This document shows positions 29,397 through 40,394 of a DNA stretch of 64,000 bases, piece by piece. The notes beneath the pieces are model-generated. The model was given only the letters and a program-made list of their open reading frames with translations. It was not told the DNA's origin and made no database searches. The position numbers were made by a program, and so were the translations under genes. The DNA is from Pseudomonas sp. WS 5079 (GTDB lineage: Bacteria; Pseudomonadota; Gammaproteobacteria; Pseudomonadales; Pseudomonadaceae). Location: NCBI RefSeq assembly GCF_012985465.1, contig NZ_JAAQWN010000002.1, forward strand, positions 496,001 to 560,000, read 5' to 3'. Each line of letters begins with the position of its first letter. The first letter of the stretch is position 1.

Positions 29397-29916
29397 AACC
29401 CTCCCTATTTTGCTCGGTCTGGGCGCAGCACTGGGAAGCGTGAGCGCCTGGGCTCTGCCGAACGATAGCCAGCAACCGATCCACATTCAGGCTGACGATG
29501 CGCAGTTGGATGACAAACAAGGTATCGCGACCTACAAGGGCGACGTAATCATCACTCAAGGCTCGATGAAGATTACCGGCAATACCGTAACCCTTACCCG
29601 CACCCCGGCTGGCGACATCGACGTCGTGACCTCGGTGGGCAACCTGGCCTATTTCGAGCAGCAACAGGCGGCGACCGACCCAGCTCCGATCAAGGGCTAC
29701 GGCGTGACCATCCAGTACCATGCCCCGCAGAATCGCATCGTACTGACCGACCGCGCCAAAGTGATCAGCAGTGACGGCAACTCGACCGAAGGCGAGAAAA
29801 TCGTCTACGACACCGTCAAGCAGGTCGCCACTGCCGGCCGCGCCAATGGCACCAAGGTCACTGCGCCACGTCCGCGCATCGACATGGTTATCCAGCCGAA
29901 GAAGAAGGCCCAGTAA
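29383..29916 (+). CDS. lptA: LPS periplasmic bridge protein LptA (LptH)
   Basis: Periplasmic protein that forms the LPS bridge between LptC and LptD; named LptH in P. aeruginosa. The 177-residue product has a signal peptide ([21 protein letters not shown], cleavage after about residue 25) and the OstA-type jellyroll with [20 protein letters not shown] (about 36-55). It overlaps lptC and its stop overlaps the lptB start by one base. Confidence 0.95.
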   Translation: MRLVKTLPILLGLGAALGSVSAWALPNDSQQPIHIQADDAQLDDKQGIATYKGDVIITQGSMKITGNTVTLTRTPAGDIDVVTSVGNLAYFEQQQAATDPAPIKGYGVTIQYHAPQNRIVLTDRAKVISSDGNSTEGEKIVYDTVKQVATAGRANGTKVTAPRPRIDMVIQPKKKAQ

Positions 29917-30641
29917 TGGCAACCCTGAAAGCCCAGCATCTGGCCAAGGCCTATAAAAGCCGTCAGGTCGTGCGCGACGTCAGCCTGTCGATCGACAGCG
30001 GCCAGATCGTCGGCCTGCTTGGCCCCAACGGTGCCGGCAAGACCACCTGCTTCTACATGATTGTCGGCCTGGTCCAGGCGGACCAGGGTCGCGTATTGAT
30101 CGACGACCTGGACGTCAGCCACCAGCCCATGCACGGTCGTGCACGTGCCGGGATCGGCTATCTCCCCCAGGAGGCGTCGATCTTCCGCAAACTGTCGGTG
30201 TCCGACAACATCATGGCGATCCTTGAAACCCGCAAGGAACTGGATCGCGACGGACGCCGCCAGGAGCTGGAAAGCCTGCTGCAGGAGTTCCACATCAACC
30301 ACATTCGCGACAACCTCGGCATGAGCCTGTCCGGCGGCGAGCGCCGTCGCGTGGAAATCGCCCGCGCCCTGGCCACTGCACCGAAGTTCATCCTGCTGGA
30401 TGAACCCTTCGCCGGTGTCGACCCGATTTCGGTAGGCGACATCAAGCAGATCATCCATCACCTCAAGGCCAAGGGGATCGGCGTACTGATCACCGACCAC
30501 AACGTGCGTGAGACCCTGGATATCTGCGAAACCGCCTACATCGTCAACGACGGCCAACTGATTGCCGAAGGCGACTCCGCCACCATCCTGGCCAACGAAC
30601 TGGTCAAGGAAGTGTACCTGGGGCACGAGTTCCGCCTGTAA
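29916..30641 (+). CDS. lptB: LPS export ATPase LptB
   Basis: ABC ATPase that powers LPS extraction from the inner membrane with LptF and LptG (not in this window). The 241-residue protein has Walker [10 protein letters not shown] (about 37-45), signature [16 protein letters not shown] (about 139-154) and Walker [15 protein letters not shown]. It closes the Lpt group, 184 bases before rpoN. Confidence 0.97.
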   Translation: MATLKAQHLAKAYKSRQVVRDVSLSIDSGQIVGLLGPNGAGKTTCFYMIVGLVQADQGRVLIDDLDVSHQPMHGRARAGIGYLPQEASIFRKLSVSDNIMAILETRKELDRDGRRQELESLLQEFHINHIRDNLGMSLSGGERRRVEIARALATAPKFILLDEPFAGVDPISVGDIKQIIHHLKAKGIGVLITDHNVRETLDICETAYIVNDGQLIAEGDSATILANELVKEVYLGHEFRL

Positions 30642-30743
30642 GCGCTGGGGTGTCAGGACATTCGCCATCAGGCGCGGGAGTCAATAAAAACCTCATTATT
30701 TTTATTGTTACCGCGCTCTAGGCAAAGCCCCCGATATCAGGCA

Positions 30744-30749
30744 TATAAT
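30744..30749 (+). promoter_or_regulatory. Possible -10 element before rpoN
   Basis: TATAAT in GGCATATAATTTGC lies 77 bases before the rpoN start. No convincing -35 element sits at the expected distance. The short region 30642-30825 otherwise shows AT-rich sequence (CAATAAAAACCTCATTATTT). Confidence 0.4.
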
Positions 30750-30825
30750 TTGCTTATGTTTGGCGCTCACGCGCCCTGTCGTGGATGGCGCATTGCGCCG
30801 GCGAATAAGGTGTTAAGCCCCTGCC

Positions 30826-32319
30826 ATGAAACCATCGCTAGTCCTGAGAATGGGCCAGCAGCTGACGATGACACCGCAGCTGCAACAGGCCATCCGCCTG
30901 CTCCAATTGTCGACCCTGGACCTGCAACAGGAAATCCAGGAGGCCCTGGAGTCCAACCCGATGCTCGAACGCCAGGAAGAAGGCGACGACTTCGATAATG
31001 CCGACCCGCTGGCCGACAACATAGAGCAAAAACCCAACACTGACGTCCAGGAACCGTCCTACCAGGAAACCGCACCCACGGTGGATAACCTGGAAGAAGG
31101 CGAATGGAACGAACGCATCCCCAATGAACTGCCGGTGGATACGGCCTGGGAAGATGTCTACCAGACCAGCGCCAGCAGCCTGCCCAGCAACGATGATGAC
31201 GAGTGGGACTTCACCACCCGCACCTCCGTCGGCGAAAGCCTGCAGAGCCACTTGCTGTGGCAACTGAACCTTGCCCCGATGTCCGACACCGATCGCCTGA
31301 TCGCCGTGACCCTGATCGACTGCATCAACAATCAGGGCTACCTGGACGAAACCCTTGAAGAAATCCTCGAGGCCTTCGACCCGGAGCTGGATATCGAGCT
31401 GGACGAAATCGAAGCGGTCCTGCACCGCATCCAGCAGTTCGAGCCTGCCGGCATTGGCGCGCGCAACCTCAGCGAGTGCCTGTTGCTGCAATTGCGCCAG
31501 CTGCCCGCCAAGACACCTTGGCTGACCGAGGCCCAACGCCTGGTCACCGACTACATCGACCTGTTGGGCAGCCGCGACTACAGCCAGTTGATGCGGCGGA
31601 TGAAGCTCAAGGAAGATGACCTGCGCCAGATCATCGAACTGGTACAGAGCCTCAACCCGCGCCCAGGCTCGCAGATCGAGTCCAGCGAAGCCGAATATGT
31701 CGTACCTGACGTAATTGTGCGCAAGGACAACGAGCGCTGGCTGGTGGAACTGAACCAGGAATCGGTGCCACGCCTGCGGGTCAACCCGCAGTACGCAGGC
31801 TTCGTGCGCCGGGCCGATACCAGTGCCGACAACACGTTCATGCGCAACCAGTTGCAGGAAGCGCGCTGGTTCATCAAGAGCCTGCAAAGCCGCAACGAGA
31901 CCCTGATGAAAGTGGCCACCCAGATCGTCGAGCATCAGCGCGGCTTCCTGGAGTACGGCGACGAAGCGATGAAGCCATTGGTGCTGCATGACATTGCCGA
32001 GGCAGTCGGCATGCATGAATCGACTATTTCCCGGGTCACTACGCAGAAATTCATGCATACCCCACGGGGTATATATGAGCTGAAATACTTTTTCTCCAGC
32101 CACGTCAGCACCTCCGAGGGCGGCGAATGCTCGTCCACGGCGATCCGCGCGATCATCAAAAAACTGGTTGCGGCGGAAAATCAGAAAAAGCCGTTGAGTG
32201 ACAGCAAGATCGCTGGTTTACTGGAAGCACAAGGCATTCAGGTCGCCCGTCGAACCGTCGCCAAGTACCGCGAGTCCCTTGGGATCGCGCCTTCCAGCGA
32301 GCGTAAGCGGTTGATGTGA
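30826..32319 (+). CDS. rpoN: RNA polymerase sigma-54 factor
   Basis: Sigma-54 factor for nitrogen, flagellar and many other genes, needing AAA+ activators. The 497-residue protein has the Gln/Leu-rich region I ([20 protein letters not shown], about residues 8-27), an acidic linker (about 50-125), the core-binding domain, a helix-turn-helix near 380-400 ([20 protein letters not shown]) and the RpoN box [12 protein letters not shown] near the C-terminus. It leads the rpoN-hpf-ptsN-rapZ-ptsO group. Confidence 0.98.
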   Translation: MKPSLVLRMGQQLTMTPQLQQAIRLLQLSTLDLQQEIQEALESNPMLERQEEGDDFDNADPLADNIEQKPNTDVQEPSYQETAPTVDNLEEGEWNERIPNELPVDTAWEDVYQTSASSLPSNDDDEWDFTTRTSVGESLQSHLLWQLNLAPMSDTDRLIAVTLIDCINNQGYLDETLEEILEAFDPELDIELDEIEAVLHRIQQFEPAGIGARNLSECLLLQLRQLPAKTPWLTEAQRLVTDYIDLLGSRDYSQLMRRMKLKEDDLRQIIELVQSLNPRPGSQIESSEAEYVVPDVIVRKDNERWLVELNQESVPRLRVNPQYAGFVRRADTSADNTFMRNQLQEARWFIKSLQSRNETLMKVATQIVEHQRGFLEYGDEAMKPLVLHDIAEAVGMHESTISRVTTQKFMHTPRGIYELKYFFSSHVSTSEGGECSSTAIRAIIKKLVAAENQKKPLSDSKIAGLLEAQGIQVARRTVAKYRESLGIAPSSERKRLM

Positions 32320-32342
32320 CGGGCAGGCCACAGCGTTCCAGT

Positions 32343-32362
32343 GGCGGGTATCCCTACCCGCC
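32343..32362 (+). other. GC hairpin between rpoN and hpf
   Basis: GGCGGGTA-TCCC-TACCCGCC forms a perfect eight-pair stem, followed by GCTTTATG, which is too T-poor for a standard terminator. It may act as a weak attenuator or as an RNA-processing site at the rpoN/hpf boundary. Confidence 0.55.
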
Positions 32363-32394
32363 GCTTTATGCACTGGCAACGAAGGAGAAGCTGT

Positions 32395-32700
32395 ATGCAA
32401 GTCAACATCAGTGGACACCAACTGGAAGTGACCGAACCGCTGCGCGCCTACATCAGCGAAAAACTCAAACGAATTGAGGGGCATTTCGACAAGATCACCA
32501 ATGTGCAAGTCATCATGTCTGTCGAAAAGCTGAAGCAGAAAATCGAAGCCACCTTGCGTATACCCGGCGGGGAAGTAGTCGCCAATGCAGAGCATTCAGA
32601 CATGTATGCCGCCATTGACGACCTGACCGACAAGCTGGATCGCCAAATCAAAAAGCATAAGGAAAAGCAGCAGAGCCTTCTTCAAGGCACAGGCCGCTAA
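32395..32700 (+). CDS. hpf: Short ribosome hibernation-promoting factor
   Basis: Binds the 30S decoding region in stationary phase and promotes inactive 70S/100S ribosomes. The 101-residue product is the short form: MQVNISGHQLEVTEPLRAYI at the start, then the sigma-54-modulation/HPF fold and a basic KKHKEKQQ tail. AAGGAG precedes the ATG at 32395; the extended frame from 32341 has no family match. Confidence 0.95.
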   Translation: MQVNISGHQLEVTEPLRAYISEKLKRIEGHFDKITNVQVIMSVEKLKQKIEATLRIPGGEVVANAEHSDMYAAIDDLTDKLDRQIKKHKEKQQSLLQGTGR

Positions 32701-32712
32701 CACTCCCCACCC

Positions 32713-33177
32713 ATGATTCGACTTGAAACCATCCTGACCCCCGGCCGTTCCCTCGTGAACGCGCCGGGCGGCAGTAAAAAGAAAGCCCTCGAACAGATTG
32801 CCAACCTGATCAGCCGCGAAGTGCCTGAACTGGTGATGCAAGACGTGTATGAGGCCCTGATCGCCCGTGAAAAACTTGGCTCGACCGGTTTTGGCAACGG
32901 CATCGCTATTCCTCATTGCCGCCTCAAAGGCTGTGAAACACCGGTAAGCGCCCTGCTGCACCTGGACGCCCCCACTGATTTCGACGCCATCGATGGCGCT
33001 CCGGTTGACCTGCTGTTCGTCCTGCTGGTCCCGGAAGCGGCCACCGATGCACACCTGGAGCTGCTCCGGCAGATCGCCAGCATGCTCGACCGTGAAGAAG
33101 TACGTAAGAAACTGCGTAGCGCCAGCACCAATGAAGCGCTGTATCAGGTTGTCCTGGATGAGCAAAGCGGGCAGTAA
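32713..33177 (+). CDS. ptsN: Nitrogen PTS EIIA component
   Basis: Regulatory phosphocarrier EIIA-Ntr, phosphorylated on His by NPr, linking carbon/nitrogen state to potassium and polymer metabolism. The 154-residue protein has the active-site His in [14 protein letters not shown] (about residue 68). It sits 12 bases after hpf and 2 bases before rapZ. No sugar-PTS partner is nearby. Confidence 0.96.
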   Translation: MIRLETILTPGRSLVNAPGGSKKKALEQIANLISREVPELVMQDVYEALIAREKLGSTGFGNGIAIPHCRLKGCETPVSALLHLDAPTDFDAIDGAPVDLLFVLLVPEAATDAHLELLRQIASMLDREEVRKKLRSASTNEALYQVVLDEQSGQ

Positions 33178-33179
33178 TC

Positions 33180-34037
33180 ATGCGTTTGATCATCGTCAGC
33201 GGGCGTTCCGGCTCAGGTAAAAGTACGGCCCTCAATGTGCTAGAGGACAACGGCTTCTATTGCATCGACAACTTGCCGGCCGGCCTCCTGCCCGAGCTGG
33301 CCGAGCGCGCGCTGATCCATACTGAACTGGCGCAACCGTTGGTGGCCGTTTCGATCGACGCACGCAACCTACCCAGCCACCTCACGCGATTCCCGGAATT
33401 GCTTGAAGAGGTACGTGCCAAGCATATTCATTGCGACGTGCTGTACCTGGACGCCGACGAAGAAACGCTGCTCAAGCGCTTCTCGGAGACCCGTCGCCGC
33501 CACCCGCTGAGCAGCCCACACCGCTCGCTGGCCGAAGCCATCGAAGACGAGACCAAGCTGTTGGGGCCGATCATCGATTTGGCCGACCTCAAGATCAATA
33601 CCACTAGCCTGAACCTTTACCAGCTGCGTGACGCCATCAAGCTGCGCCTGCTGAACCAACCGGAACCGGGCACGGCCTTCCTGGTTGAATCCTTTGGTTT
33701 CAAGCGGGGCATGCCGGTAGACGCCGACCTGGTATTTGACGTGCGTTGCCTGCCCAACCCTTATTGGAAGCCGGAACTGCGCGATCAGTCCGGGCTGGAC
33801 CTACCGGTTGCCGAGTACCTGGCGGCGCAACCGGATGTGGAAGAGATGTTCCAGGACATCTCCAGCTACCTGCTCAAGTGGCTACCGCGCTTTGCCGCCA
33901 GCAACCGGGCCTACGTCACCATCGCTATCGGCTGTACCGGCGGGCATCACCGCTCCGTCTACCTGACCGAGCGGCTGGGCCAGGTCTTGCAGAAAACCCT
34001 CAAGAATGTCCAGGTTCGCCACCGCGACCTCAGCTGA
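33180..34037 (+). CDS. rapZ: RNase adapter / nucleotide-binding protein RapZ
   Basis: P-loop protein which in enterobacteria controls the GlmZ sRNA through RNase E; its Pseudomonas role is less clear. The 285-residue protein shows Walker [11 protein letters not shown] (about residues 6-15), a [19 protein letters not shown] block (about 97-115) and the conserved C-terminal [17 protein letters not shown] (about 258-274). It lies between ptsN and ptsO. Confidence 0.95.
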   Translation: MRLIIVSGRSGSGKSTALNVLEDNGFYCIDNLPAGLLPELAERALIHTELAQPLVAVSIDARNLPSHLTRFPELLEEVRAKHIHCDVLYLDADEETLLKRFSETRRRHPLSSPHRSLAEAIEDETKLLGPIIDLADLKINTTSLNLYQLRDAIKLRLLNQPEPGTAFLVESFGFKRGMPVDADLVFDVRCLPNPYWKPELRDQSGLDLPVAEYLAAQPDVEEMFQDISSYLLKWLPRFAASNRAYVTIAIGCTGGHHRSVYLTERLGQVLQKTLKNVQVRHRDLS

Positions 34038-34053
34038 AAGGAACACCTTCGCG

Positions 34054-34326
34054 ATGCCCGCTCTGGAAATTGAAATCATCAACAAACTGGGCCTGCATGC
34101 CCGCGCGTCGGCTAAATTTGTCGGGGTAGCGGGCCAGTTTCCTTGCCAGGTGCGTGCCGGGCGTACACCGGAGTCCATGGTCGATGGTAAAAGCATCATG
34201 GCCATGATGATGCTCGCCGCAGGCAAGGGCACCAAGATTCATCTGAAGACCGAAGGTGAGCAGGAGCAGGAAGCGCTGGATGCGCTGGTGAAGTTGATCA
34301 ACAATTACTTCGATGAAGGCGAATAG
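34054..34326 (+). CDS. ptsO: Nitrogen PTS phosphocarrier NPr (HPr-like)
   Basis: HPr-like carrier that passes phosphate from EI-Ntr (PtsP, not in this window) to PtsN. The 90-residue protein has the active His in KLGLHARASAKFV (about residue 16) and the regulatory-serine-region KSIMAMMML. The ATG at 34054 follows GAAAGGAACACC; the upstream-extended start at 34006 overlaps rapZ. Last gene of the rpoN group. Confidence 0.95.
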   Translation: MPALEIEIINKLGLHARASAKFVGVAGQFPCQVRAGRTPESMVDGKSIMAMMMLAAGKGTKIHLKTEGEQEQEALDALVKLINNYFDEGE

Positions 34327-34342
34327 CCCCTGTACGGGCTTG

Positions 34343-34430
34343 CGTGGGAGCTGGCTTGCCTGCGATAGCATCACCTCGGTCTAGACGAAAAGCCGAGGTG
34401 CCTGCATCGCAGGCAAGCCAGCTCCTACAT
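34343..34430. repeat. REPIN with internal hairpin centre
   Basis: Arms CGTGGGAGCTGGCTTGCCTG plus CGATAGC and GCATCGCAGGCAAGCCAGCT plus CCTACAT. The centre holds a perfect CACCTCGG/CCGAGGTG hairpin around TCTAGACGAAAAG, unlike the usual TATATCTAA-type centre. The same centre recurs in the element at 54995-55097. It separates convergent ptsO and the ZIP transporter gene. Confidence 0.92.
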
Positions 34431-34447
34431 TGGGTTTGCGCTAGGCA

Positions 34448-35341
34448 TCAGCCCAGCGCTGTATCCATTGCCATCATCAAGCAAAACCCAATGCACAACC
34501 CCAGGCTGGCGAGCTTGTCATGGCCATTGCGGCGCGACTCGGGGATCACTTCATGAGTCACCACCAATAGCATCGCCCCCGCCGCCAGGGCCAGGCCCAA
34601 AGGCAGCAGCATCTCGGCTAGGCTGACCAACCAGGCACACAGCACGGCAAACACCGGTTCCACCAGCCCGGATGCCGCGCCGATCAAGAAGGCCTTGACC
34701 CGCGACATCCCCGCCCCAGCCAACACCAACGCGATCACCAACCCTTCCGGTACATCCTGCAAGGCGATGCCCATGGCCAGGCTGTCGGCATCGGGCATGC
34801 CGCCCCCCGCCGAGACGCCCACCGCCATGCCTTCGGGGATGTTGTGGGCAATAATGGCAAATACAAACAGCCAGATGCGTGGTGGAATTACCGGTTTGTC
34901 AGGGGTGCCAACCAGCAGCTCCGGACTGGCACCGGAGACCTTGCGGTCCACCAGAAACAGGCCGAAGGCGCCCAGCATGATGCCGAAGCTGATCAGGCCG
35001 CTGGACGCCCAGGGGCTGAGCCCCAGGTTTTCAGCGGCGGCAATCCCCGGCACGACCAGCGAAAACGCGGTCGCCGCCAACATCACGCCAGCGCCAAACC
35101 CCAGCAGTGTGTCGCTGACCGCCAACGGCATCCGCCGGATCACCAGTACCGGCACCGCGCCCAATGCAGTGCCCAGGGCACAGATTGCGCCACCTTGCAG
35201 GGCACGCAGGATCCGCGGCTCGAGGTTCAGCCAGGCCAGCCCGTGGGCCACCAGCAATGCAGTTCCCGCCAATAGCAGCAGCGAGCCAAACGCATAGCGG
35301 AACATTCGTACGCTGCTGATCGCCAGTGTTTCAGTGCCCAT
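34448..35341 (-). CDS. ZIP-family divalent metal transporter
   Basis: Inner-membrane metal (Zn/Fe/Mn) permease, 297 residues with about eight hydrophobic segments. The ZIP signature His and Gly residues are visible in FAIIAHNIPEGMAVGVSAGG (about residues 160-179) and MGIALQDVPEGLVIALVLAG (about 188-207). It lies 31 bases downstream of sodA on the same strand, as in the P. aeruginosa fagA-fumC-orfX-sodM region, and may be part of that iron-responsive transcript. Metal preference cannot be read. Confidence 0.9.
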   Translation of the reverse strand: MGTETLAISSVRMFRYAFGSLLLLAGTALLVAHGLAWLNLEPRILRALQGGAICALGTALGAVPVLVIRRMPLAVSDTLLGFGAGVMLAATAFSLVVPGIAAAENLGLSPWASSGLISFGIMLGAFGLFLVDRKVSGASPELLVGTPDKPVIPPRIWLFVFAIIAHNIPEGMAVGVSAGGGMPDADSLAMGIALQDVPEGLVIALVLAGAGMSRVKAFLIGAASGLVEPVFAVLCAWLVSLAEMLLPLGLALAAGAMLLVVTHEVIPESRRNGHDKLASLGLCIGFCLMMAMDTALG

Positions 35342-35372
35342 AGTCGGCCTTAGGTCTTGTTATGAGAGGGCA

Positions 35373-35984
35373 TTAAGCCAGTGCAGCCTGGTAGCGCTCA
35401 GCGACTTCCGGCCAGTTGATAACACTGTAGAAAGCGTTGATGTATTCAGGACGGCGGTTCTGATATAGCAGGTAGTAGGCGTGCTCCCAGACGTCCAGAC
35501 CGAGGATCGGCGTATTGCCGTTCATCAACGGGCTGTCCTGGTTACCACTGCTCTCGACCACCAGGGTCTTTTGCGGGGTCACGCTCAGCCAAGCCCAACC
35601 ACTGCCGAAGCGGGTCAGCGCAGCTTTGGTGAAGGCCTCCTTGAAGGCATCAAAGCCACCCAACTGCGCATCAATCGCCTGGCCCAGGGCGCCTTCGGGC
35701 TTGCCGCCGCCTTTGGGCGACATGACCGCCCAGAACAACGAGTGGTTGGCATGCCCGCCCCCCTGGTTGATCACCGCTGCGCGCAGTTTTTCCGGCAGTT
35801 GCTGGACGCTGGAGACCAGTTTCTCGATGGGCCAGCCGGCGAACTCGGTGCCTTCGACGGCGGCATTGAGGTTGTTGATGTAGGTCTGGTGGTGCTTGGT
35901 GTAGTGGATTTCCATGGTTTGCGCATCGATATGCGGTTCCAGGGCGTCGTAGGCGTAAGGCAAGGCAGGCAAGGTGTAGGACAT
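35373..35984 (-). CDS. sodA: Manganese-type superoxide dismutase
   Basis: Cytoplasmic superoxide dismutase. The 203-residue protein has metal ligands His in [10 protein letters not shown] (about residue 26), His in NHSLFW (about 75), and Asp and His in LDVWEHAYY (about 161-165). [16 protein letters not shown] and the C-terminal [16 protein letters not shown] are typical of SodA/SodM. Position after fagA-fumC-orfX matches the iron-starvation-induced Mn-SOD of P. aeruginosa. The ATG at 35984 is preferred to upstream in-frame starts inside orfX. Confidence 0.94.
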   Translation of the reverse strand: MSYTLPALPYAYDALEPHIDAQTMEIHYTKHHQTYINNLNAAVEGTEFAGWPIEKLVSSVQQLPEKLRAAVINQGGGHANHSLFWAVMSPKGGGKPEGALGQAIDAQLGGFDAFKEAFTKAALTRFGSGWAWLSVTPQKTLVVESSGNQDSPLMNGNTPILGLDVWEHAYYLLYQNRRPEYINAFYSVINWPEVAERYQAALA

Positions 35985-35985
35985 A

Positions 35986-36429
35986 TCAATGTGCTCCATA
36001 GAAAGGGCTGTTGCGGGTCGGCGCATCCGTCTGCGCCGTATTGCTGCCCAGCAAGCGATGGGTACGGGGGTACTCGCCGTGATCGCTGATGAAATTCAAC
36101 AGTTCGACGTAGGTCTTGCTGCTCTGGCGCAAGGCTGCCTCGCGCAATGCTTGAGGCAGCCGGGTGTCCTGCATGGTCTGCAGCAAGCGCTGGTGAATGG
36201 CGCAGAGGTATTCGGCGCTTTCTTCAGGCTGGTTCAGGCGCAGATGCAGGTCCGCCAGGTTGTGATGGGAAATGACGCAGGCCGCCACCGCCTCGTCGGC
36301 ATCACCCCAGCGCTCGAACAACACTTGGGCCAGGGCCAGGGCTTGCAGGTAATGCTCGCGGGCATCCACCAGTTCGCCTTGCACAAAGCAGCGATTGGCC
36401 CGTTCGATCGTGCGTTTCCAGTGCTCCAT
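35986..36429 (-). CDS. OrfX, TPR-like protein of the fumC-sodA operon
   Basis: A 147-residue helical protein with tetratricopeptide-like content ([20 protein letters not shown] and [20 protein letters not shown]). It corresponds by position to the uncharacterised OrfX between fumC and sodM in P. aeruginosa. Its stop lies one base from the sodA start, and it begins 27 bases after fumC. Function unknown; a scaffold or metal-related role is only a guess from its operon. Confidence 0.85.
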   Translation of the reverse strand: MEHWKRTIERANRCFVQGELVDAREHYLQALALAQVLFERWGDADEAVAACVISHHNLADLHLRLNQPEESAEYLCAIHQRLLQTMQDTRLPQALREAALRQSSKTYVELLNFISDHGEYPRTHRLLGSNTAQTDAPTRNSPFYGAH

Positions 36430-36456
36430 GGTGAGCCTCCAAAGCAGGGTCGGTAA

Positions 36457-37825
<1,369 letters not shown>

Positions 37826-37833
<8 letters not shown>

Positions 37834-38221
37834 CGGAAGATCCTTGCACCAAGTCGGAGTGAGAAATCGAAGGTTGCAGTTCGCAAGTCGCCAATTGCCA
37901 GGCAAAGGTCTGCCAGCGCTTGAGGCGACAGGCGCAGTGAGAGAGGTTTTCCAGGTCGCGCAGCGGGCGCCAGGCCTGGTCCAGGCACGTGGAGCGCCAA
38001 TGCCAGGGCAAGGCGATATCGGTGGCGGTATCGATCAGCAGGCGGAACGAGGTCTCGGCGATGGTCCACGGGTGCGTAGCCGTGCAGCAGGCCAGGTAGC
38101 GCCCCTCGTTCAGATAATGCTCGATCAGGCGCGGCTCGTCAGGGTTGAGCCCACAGCGAATCTGGCGACTCATCCAGCGCCAGCTTTCCAGGTAGGGATC
38201 CTCGTGCAGGACAGAACTCAT
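37826..38221 (-). CDS. fagA: FagA-like Fur-associated protein
   Basis: A 131-residue soluble protein rich in Trp and Cys (LESWRWMSRQIRCGLNPDEP, YLACCTATHPWTIAETSFRL), matching by position and character the Fur-associated gene A that heads the iron-regulated fumC-sodM operon in P. aeruginosa. Function unknown. It overlaps the fumC start and lies just downstream of a tandem Fur-box-like sequence. GTGGATC before the ATG is only a weak ribosome site. Confidence 0.85.
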
Positions 38222-38236
38222 GATCCACGCTCACTC

Positions 38237-38276
38237 GATAATGATATTTATTATTAAATGATATTGAGAATCAATA
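38237..38276 (-). promoter_or_regulatory. Tandem Fur-box-like operator of fagA-fumC-orfX-sodA
   Basis: GATAATGATATTTATTATT (38237-38255) matches 16 of 19 bases of the Fur consensus GATAATGATAATCATTATC. Immediately beside it TGATATTGAGAATCA (38260-38274) fits most of the 7-1-7 Fur pattern. Both lie 16-55 bases before the fagA start, so Fur-Fe2+ repression of the operon is expected. Confidence 0.85.
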
Positions 38277-38322
38277 CAAGCTCTTGAACCTATACCTTTG
38301 TCGGCCTTGGGATATTCCAGGC

Positions 38323-38352
38323 AAAAAAAAGCGCCACCCTTGGGGTGGCGCT
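38323..38352 (-). terminator. Terminator after tldE/pmbA
   Basis: On the minus strand GCGCCACCC, a short loop, GGGTGGCGC and a run of eight Ts (AAAAAAAA at 38323-38330 on the plus strand). It lies 21 bases past the pmbA stop. Confidence 0.93.
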
Positions 38353-38372
38353 GTTGTGTAACCGGTTGGTAC

Positions 38373-39719
38373 TTAGCTGCCGGCGACGGTCATGCGTTCG
38401 ATCAGCACCGAGCCAGTGCGGATATTGCTGCGCAGTTCCAGATCGTTACCCACGGCGACGATCTGTTTGAACATATCGCGCATGTTGCCGGCGATGGTCA
38501 CTTCCTGGACTGCGAACTGAATTTCGCCATTCTCCACCCAGAACCCTGCCGCACCTCGGGAATAATCCCCCGTCACCATGTTCAAGCCATGGCCCATCAA
38601 TTCGGTCACCAACAAGCCACGGCCCATGCGCCGCAGCAGCGCCGCCTGGTCTTCGTCGCCATGGGTCACGAACAGGTTGTGCACGCCACCGGAGTTGGCG
38701 GTGCTGGGCAAACCGAGCTTGCGCCCGGCGTAGGTACCGAGCACGTAGGACACCAGCTCACCGTTCTCGACAAACGGCTTGGCGTAGGTTGCCAGGCCAT
38801 CGCCATCAAAGGCCGAGCTGCCCATGGCGCGCATCAGGTGCGGGCGCTCATCCAGGGTCAGCCACTCGGGAAACAACTTCTGCCCCAGCGCGCCCTCAAG
38901 GAACGACGACTTGCGGTACAGGTTGCCCCCGGAAATCGCCCCCAGGAAACTGCCGAACAGGCCACCCGCCAACTCCGCCGAAAACAGCACCGGCACTTCG
39001 CACGTCGGCACCGGGCGTGCGCCCAGGCGGCTCGCGGCCCGTTGCGCGGCGCGCTGGCCAATGCTCACCGGGTCCGCCAACAACTCACCCTGGCGACTTA
39101 CGTCATACCAGTAGTCACGCTGCATCTGGCCATCGGCCTCGGCAATCATCACGCAGCTCAAGCTATGGCGTGTCGACGCGTAGCCGCCGATAAACCCGTG
39201 GCTGTTGCCATACACACGGCAACCTTGATGGGTACTCAGGGTAGTGCCATCGGCATTCTTGATCCGGCTGTCGGTGTCGAACGCCGCGGCTTCGCAGGCC
39301 AGGGCCTTTTCGATGGCCTGCTCGGGGGTGATATCCCAGGCGTGATACAGATCGAAATCTTTCAGGTCCCGCGCCATCAGGGCCGCATCCGCCAAGCCCG
39401 AGGCCTCGTCTTCGGAAGTGTGCTTGGCAATCGCCAGGGCGGCGGCGACGGTTTCGCGAATGGCTTCCGGGCCACTGGCCGAGGTGCTGGCCGAGCCTTT
39501 GCGCTGCCCCACATACAAGGTGATGCCAAAACCCTGGTCGCGGTTGAACTCAACGGTTTCCACCTCCCGCTGGCGTACCGAAGTCGATAGGCCCTGCTCC
39601 AGGGATACCGCCACTTCACAGGCACTGGCACCCTGGCGCTTGGCCTCCGCGATGATCTGTTCAACTTGTTCCTGCAGTGCCGGTAACGCTTGTGGACCGA
39701 CGCTTTGGGCTGCACTCAT
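38373..39719 (-). CDS. pmbA: TldE/PmbA metalloprotease partner
   Basis: Non-catalytic partner of TldD in the TldD/E protease that unfolds and degrades linear peptides and processes microcin B17 or CcdA in E. coli. The 448-residue protein has the TldD/PmbA N-terminal layout (EAKRQGASACEVAVSLEQGL) and C-terminal MTGDYSRGAAGFWVENGEI-type block (MVTGDYSRGAAGFWVENGE). No HExxxH motif is present, as expected. The ATG at 39719 follows GGAGAACACC. It is divergent to darP. Confidence 0.94.
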   Translation of the reverse strand: MSAAQSVGPQALPALQEQVEQIIAEAKRQGASACEVAVSLEQGLSTSVRQREVETVEFNRDQGFGITLYVGQRKGSASTSASGPEAIRETVAAALAIAKHTSEDEASGLADAALMARDLKDFDLYHAWDITPEQAIEKALACEAAAFDTDSRIKNADGTTLSTHQGCRVYGNSHGFIGGYASTRHSLSCVMIAEADGQMQRDYWYDVSRQGELLADPVSIGQRAAQRAASRLGARPVPTCEVPVLFSAELAGGLFGSFLGAISGGNLYRKSSFLEGALGQKLFPEWLTLDERPHLMRAMGSSAFDGDGLATYAKPFVENGELVSYVLGTYAGRKLGLPSTANSGGVHNLFVTHGDEDQAALLRRMGRGLLVTELMGHGLNMVTGDYSRGAAGFWVENGEIQFAVQEVTIAGNMRDMFKQIVAVGNDLELRSNIRTGSVLIERMTVAGS

Positions 39720-39827
39720 GGTGTTCTCCACTCAAATTCTGCTTTCGGTTAAGGCCATCGAGCGACCGGGCCGGACAAGCGGCCCCCGACTGGTTATCAT
39801 GGCGGCGTTTCTTTGCGGACTGCCACC

Positions 39828-40349
39828 ATGGTTGATTCTTACGACGACTCCCTCGATGGGGAGAAAAGCAAAACCCAGGTCAAACGCGAGCTGCATGCTC
39901 TGGTTGATCTCGGCGAGCGCCTTACAACACTCAAGCCGGACTTGATTGCCAAACTGCCTCTGACCGACGAAATGCGCCGGGCCCTGGCAGATGCACCCAA
40001 GCACACGGCGAATATCGCGCGTAAACGGCACATCATGTTTATCGGCAAGCTGATGCGCGACCAGGACACTGACGCCATTCTGACTTTGCTCGACCAACTC
40101 GATGCTTCCACACGCCAGTACAACGAACGTTTCCATAACCTGGAGCGTTGGCGCGACCGCCTGATCGGCGGTGACGACGCTGTACTGGAGAAGTTCGTCC
40201 TGGACTATCCGGATGCCGACCGCCAGCAACTGCGCTCCCTGATCCGTCAGGCCCAGCACGAACTGGCACAGAACAAGGCGCCGGCCACCAGCCGTAAAAT
40301 CTTCAAGTACATCCGTGAGCTGGACGAGACTCAACGCGGCCTGCGCTGA
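39828..40349 (+). CDS. darP: Ribosome biogenesis factor DarP (YjgA, DUF615)
   Basis: Helical protein that binds 50S precursors and promotes late peptidyl-transferase-centre maturation. The 173-residue product has the conserved [20 protein letters not shown] near residue 13 and a C-terminal [21 protein letters not shown] chose the ATG at 39828 over a TTG at 39813. It lies between the divergent pmbA and convergent tldD genes. Confidence 0.9.
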   Translation: MVDSYDDSLDGEKSKTQVKRELHALVDLGERLTTLKPDLIAKLPLTDEMRRALADAPKHTANIARKRHIMFIGKLMRDQDTDAILTLLDQLDASTRQYNERFHNLERWRDRLIGGDDAVLEKFVLDYPDADRQQLRSLIRQAQHELAQNKAPATSRKIFKYIRELDETQRGLR

Positions 40350-40359
40350 TCCTCTTCCC

Positions 40360-40382
40360 CGGGTGGCGGTCTTCGCCACCCG
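40360..40382. other. GC inverted repeat between darP and tldD
   Basis: GGGTGGCG-GTCTT-CGCCACCC, a perfect eight-pair stem at the convergent ends of darP and tldD. There is no T-run on either side, so it is a possible but atypical terminator. Confidence 0.5.
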
Positions 40383-40394
40383 AAGCTCCACGCC

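Noticed and set aside
40360..40382. Hairpin between darP and tldD as a classical terminator
   Set aside because: Perfect stem but no T-run on either strand, so it is listed only as an inverted repeat.
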